From assembly GCA_024036415.1 (NCBI GenBank), contig JAMWET010001294.1:124001-188000 (forward strand): a stretch of 64,000 nucleotides of DNA, in the 5' to 3' direction. Position numbers and translations under genes: made by a program. This document shows positions 59,430 to 64,000 of this stretch, one piece after another; the first letter of the stretch is position 1, and every line of letters begins with the position of its first letter. The stretch comes from Prochilodus magdalenae (Eukaryota; Chordata; Actinopteri; Characiformes; Prochilodontidae). The notes below the pieces were generated by a model. It saw only the letters and a list, made by a program, of their open reading frames with translations. It searched no databases and was not told the DNA's origin.

Positions 59430-62400
59430 GGATCTGGAGAAAGGAACAGCATTGGAAGATGGCAGACATGTGATAGTAACATCATTGGGTAATGGGAAAT
59501 AGAGTCGGGGGTGAGAGGAGAACGCCCCCTCCCCCCCAAGAGGTCAGAGATCAGCACAACAGCCACAACAAGCACCCCCCTATAACCAGGTCTGGTCAGG
59601 AAGTGAGCTCTGGGACCTGTCGCGGCAGGGAATGGGGACCCCTTCTCATGGGACAACCCCATTGACGGCCAACGGACAGGCTCAAGGAGCAAAGGTTTTA
59701 ACTGTGGGGAAAGTAGCATCAATTACTTTACTGATGATTTTGAAAGGACCAATGTATTTGGGTAACAACTTCTTACATCCCTCAGAAACCTTGGTCACTG
59801 GTTGACAACCATACTCAACCCACCAGGAACATATGAAGGGGCGTGCTGACGATGGTTATCAGCCTGAGACTTATTGCACTGTGGGGTTGTCTCAATGAGC
59901 TGGTGGGTCTCTTCCCAAACTTCCTCACTCCTCCTCATCCAGTGTTCTACGGAGGGTACATCTGAAGGATGATCAAGACATTAGTAGTGGTTGATAACCC
60001 AGCATACATGGAAACTGTATGACAGATGTGGCAGAATTGATGAGTGAGTTTTATACAATTTCTCCTTTAGGGACCAGTTGACAATTATGACAATTAACTC
60101 TTAGACTCTTAGACTTTTCTTAGACTTCTTGAATTACTCTCCTACACTGATAGAGATATTCAGTCCCTTTATAAATTGACACGTGGACTGAGTACCTCTG
60201 TTAGACACAATGTCTTTGGCGATACCGAAAAAATGGAAAATGTAATTCTCAGCAGTCTGGAAGCAGTTGGTAACTGTGGGAATGGGATAAATCTAACACA
60301 ACTAGAAAAGAGATCAACCACCGTAAGAATGACCATGCAATACAGGAAGGTCCATGACAAAATGTATTGCAATATGCACCAACAGGCTAGCAAATGGAGC
60401 GAAAAGCAACATCTGAGAACATGCTCTTCCACCAATATTTGCCCAAACTCAGTTGAAGTGTTCTGGTCTCCCCAGGATGTCCAAAGGTGAGCAATGAATG
60501 AGAACAAATTTTGAGGTGGAAATGAGAGAAGAACAAAGACCAATGGCTGTGAATTGAAGCTTTTAGTGGTAAATAAATATTTAAAGTTTTTGTGATGGGT
60601 TAGCACTAGGAATGGATATTGGACAATCTCTAGCCAATGATGCCACTCCTCCAAGATGAGCTTCATGACTAAAGGTTCACAATCCCTAATTGCGTAGTTA
60701 CGTTCTGCAGGGCTTAATTTGTGGGGAAAGAAAGCAATGGGGTGAAGTTTTTTGGAAGAATTGTGACGTTATGACAAGACAGCCCCAAGACAGGTTGGAG
60801 AGTTTAAACAGAGATACAGAAGTAAATTGAGACTTTAAATCATTAAAAGCTGATTCGGCTTAAGGGTGTTATTTTTGAACAGGGAAGTAAGTGGTGTCTC
60901 AATGGAACTGTAGCTACGAATAAACTGACAATAAAAATGAGCAAAACCTAGGAACCTCTGGACATCTCAAACAGACTTAGGAGTTTGGCACTTCACAGCT
61001 GCATCGACCTTATGGTCGTACATAGCCACTCCTTCTGGACTAAAGACATAATCAAGGAATACAGTTGGTCTACATTTAAATTTTTCATCCATAACAAATA
61101 GCTAATGTCCAAGGAGAAAAGTGAGTACCTGCCTAACCTAAAGCATATGAGTAGAATAATCTGAAGAGTAAATTTTTTGAAGAGTAAAAATTTATCTAGG
61201 CAAGGGCAAATCGGCCTAACATGTCCCAGAGAACATGGTTAATAAACATCTGGATAACCCAAAGGGCATAACTTGGTAGTCATAGTTCCCTCTAGTGGTG
61301 AGGAAGACTCATCTCCTTGGCAAACTCTAACCAAATTATAAGCACTACAGAGATTCAATTTAGTGAATACCGTAGCACCTCTACGTTGTTTGTGAGCTAC
61401 AGGGACCAACAGAAGTGGATAAGAAAAGGGTTTGGTGATGGAATTGAGACCCCTGTAATCGATGCATGGCCTGAGACCACCATCCTTCTTTTTAACAAAA
61501 AGAACTCGGAAGTAGCAGGACAGGTGGATATACCCTGTGATAAACCCTCCAGTATGTACTCTTCTGTTGTGGCCTCCTCTGCATGAGTTAGCAGGTAAAC
61601 ACGAGACTTAAGAGGTATTTGGTTATCGACTAAGTCAATAGCACAGTCATATTCACTGTGTGGAGGTAATTTGGTGGAATTTGCCTTATTAAAAACCTCA
61701 GCTAGATCTGAGTACTCAAAGCCCATACATACTAGATTTTGTACCTCTGGACTTTTAAATGGTGGTGACTTGACAGACAAATTAGATAACGCAAGACAAT
61801 TTTGAAAACAATAGAAAGACCAAGACAAGATCTCTCTTTTTGACCAAGAGATGAGAGGGTCAGGAGTTCCAGAATAATGGCATACTCAGGAATCTAACAC
61901 AAAAAAACACAGCAGTGATGGGTTGAGTGGTTTGGGAGATGACACAGTGTCACCATCAACTGCAGACAGCCTCAGAGGTGAGTCCAGGGTAATGACAGGA
62001 ATCTGGAGATGAGTAAATATAAATTAAATTGATTTTTCTTCTAAATAAAATTCCCCTCAGCCTGTTGCAGAAAATGGTTAGCAAAGTGGGTTCATTCCAG
62101 CTGCTACCAGCAGCCATTGTGCGAAATTCCAATGAATATTTGGCTACAGAACAATTACATTGACACAAGAGAACTCATAGCTCACCATAAGATACTGTCA
62201 TGGGGATGGTCAAACACAAACTTTTGGAAATTTAGAAATCAAATTATCATAAGTATCGTTCTCATAGACAGCGCAAACCACAGTGACCCAATCCTAAGCC
62301 ATACCAGATAAACACAAGATGACAAAAAAGATACAGGACTTATTGGTACTAGGTGGAGAATTAGCGAAGTAAAAGGAACACTGAAACAAAAAACCTCAGC

Positions 62401-62560
62401 ACTGATTATGGGAAACTTTGCTGACTGAGATTAGTTGTTGAAGGGACGACTACTGCATGATCTGTAGCAGGCTGAGAGGAGATATCTCTAAGGTTAGCAG
62501 AAATTGAAGATAGCTGAGAGTGTTGTACCAAGCAAACTAGTCAGGGAATCAAACCACTGG
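59430..62560 (-). mobile_element. Degenerate Ty3/gypsy retrotransposon
   Basis: Read on the minus strand from high to low coordinates, frame-broken gag (about 62560-62000), protease region (about 61990-61860), reverse transcriptase N-terminal part (61770-61400, with YSDLAEVF- and LPPHxxYDCAIDL-like stretches), RNase H (about 60640-60560, PFLVLTHHKN), and integrase core (about 60340-60180, TVVDLFS) can be recognised in the usual gypsy order. Each part has stops, frameshifts or deletions, and the whole is shorter than an intact element of this type. LTRs were not identified. It cannot encode working proteins. Confidence 0.8.
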
Positions 62561-62599
62561 TTGTCTTGACCAAGCAACCCACGCATAATTGCTAAAAAG

Positions 62600-63540
62600 A
62601 CACTGAAACAGCAACATGTAGAGAACAGAGAAAGACAGACAATAAATCAAGGTGAAGAGGAAATACAAAAGGTAAAGAGGACAGACAAGAGAAGAATATT
62701 AGGAGAGCAAAGAGGATGACTATGTGCTATATACATGCAAAACTGTGTGAGTGTCATTAATGTTTTTTAAATATATCAAATTGAATAGAATTTAAATCAA
62801 CTTTTACTCTATTAAACCAAAAACAATCTACAAACTGTGTGGTGTGTTCAGGGCAATTAGTAAATAGAAGTTGTGGTCAGCTTTGTGGTTTACATACATA
62901 CATTCTAATTAGATGTAAAGGATGTTGACTAAGTATGCCACAAAGCTAAGAGAATGTAGATACTTTAACTTAACATACCATAGGGGCTTGAAAATGTGAA
63001 ATAGCTTAAGATTATAATTATATAATTGTTCTGATGTGGGGCACAAGTAGTAGGTTTAAACCAGGCTAACCTTTTGGATTTCACCTAACATATCTAGCTA
63101 CTTGTCACATTTGTCTTAAATTTTAAATCATTTCATCATGCACATGCATGTTTGGCACTTTATTAAGCCATATTTCAATCTAGGTTACATTGGGTAGCAG
63201 GAAATGCACAGTTGCAGAGCAAACTGATAGACTAAATAAAACGGATAAGATTTATCTTTTGAGCCTGCATGAATGATTGGTTCCTATTTGTTTAAACACC
63301 ACGACGTATGCTGCAACTAATATCAGTCTAATAAAACTAGGCGTTCCTATTCTTGCTTTGTAATATGTGAAATGTAACCTATTATCACATAAAAAATCAT
63401 GTCACTTTACCAGGTGTATTGAACATTTTGCACATGGCTGTGGTACCTCTGTTAATCAAACTAGGGTCCTCAAGCTATAGAATTTAGAATTAAGAACCGT
63501 TATGCCAATCGTACATGCACACAGAGGAATTTGTCTACCA
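62600..63540. other. Intergenic, no gene seen
   Basis: AT-rich. The gypsy 5' LTR would be expected here, but I could not recognise it. Confidence 0.35.
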
Positions 63541-63544
63541 TCCT

Positions 63545-63714
63545 TAACACACTTGCCTGGAGCAGTGGGCAGCCCTATTCACTGCACCCAGGGAGCAATT
63601 GGGAGTTAGGTGTTTGCTCAAGGGCACTTTAGTCATGTCCTGTTCAAGGAATTAAACCAGCAACTATCTATCTACAAGGTTGGTTCCCTAACCTCCAGCG
63701 CACAACTGCCCCTA
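63545..63714 (-). repeat. tRNA-like SINE, minus strand
   Basis: On the minus strand the copy begins GGGGCAGTTGTGCGCTGGAG (head/box A-like), then has GGTTTAATTCC (box B-like) and the body segment GCAAACACCTAACTCCCAATTG. The family is common in fish and differs from the 43.7-kb SINE. Confidence 0.65.
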
Positions 63715-64000
63715 CAATAAGGTGTAGCTGCTACAGTCTGTTGCAACTGAAGTAAGCACCCTCATTTGTGAATTCTTGATGTAAACAGGCCAGCATAACC
63801 CTGCAGTTCTGCAGGTTAATTATCATTACAATGTGTAAAGAGTATTTATGAGCCCAGACCACACCTTAAGTTGACTGACTGTGGTGTAGAAGTTAAGTTG
63901 TTGAATGAGGAAAGAAATGTGTGGACTTATTGCTTTGGTACTGGGCTGCATTTGCACGTAAGGAGTACATTATCTAAGAGGGAAGAGTTCTAGATGTGGT

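Overview
The window is vertebrate nuclear DNA from a ray-finned fish. It is AT-rich, its genes are split by GT-AG introns, and between them lie many decayed transposons of types abundant in fish (Tc1/mariner, hAT-like MITEs, tRNA-derived SINEs, a Ty3/gypsy remnant, palindromic repeats). The SINE tails and palindromic repeats resemble those I associate with ostariophysan fish (catfish, characins and relatives). That placement is an inference.

Four protein-coding genes can be rebuilt from open reading frames, splice sites and family knowledge. (1) urp2, plus strand, 3386-6039: precursor of urotensin II-related peptide 2, five exons, ending in a Lys-Arg site and the peptide VCFWKYCSQN. (2) clic6, minus strand, 20502-7906: chloride intracellular channel family. 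A 919-codon first exon and an alternative 21-codon first exon each splice in phase to five shared exons. (3) rcan1, plus strand, 22580-33227: calcineurin regulator with two alternative first exons, a CpG-rich one at 22.58 kb and a TATA-type one at 30.68 kb, and three shared exons. (4) smim11, minus strand, 38266-37384: small single-pass membrane protein of 67 residues, with a predicted intron in its 3' UTR.

Order and orientation (clic6 left, rcan1 right, smim11 opposite to rcan1) match the human 21q22.12 neighbourhood RUNX1-CLIC6-RCAN1-KCNE1-SMIM11 in mirror image. This supports the family assignments. No KCNE gene was found between rcan1 and smim11, and urp2 lies just beyond the 3' end of clic6. 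clic6 and rcan1 are head to head, about 2.1 kb apart between start codons.

From about 38.6 kb to the right end I see no convincing gene. This stretch holds microsatellites, tandem SINE copies near 43.7-44.1 kb, an L2-like repeat near 41.8-42.1 kb, a DNA-transposon remnant near 52.5-53.1 kb, a decayed Ty3/gypsy element on the minus strand at about 59.4-62.6 kb, and a few less AT-rich islands that could be conserved regulatory DNA. Two of these carry RFX X-box-like sites.

The most interesting locus is urp2. Its second exon is unusually long and encodes degenerate repeats of about 26 residues, several of which begin with a dibasic pair. The precursor could therefore yield more than the terminal urotensin-like peptide.
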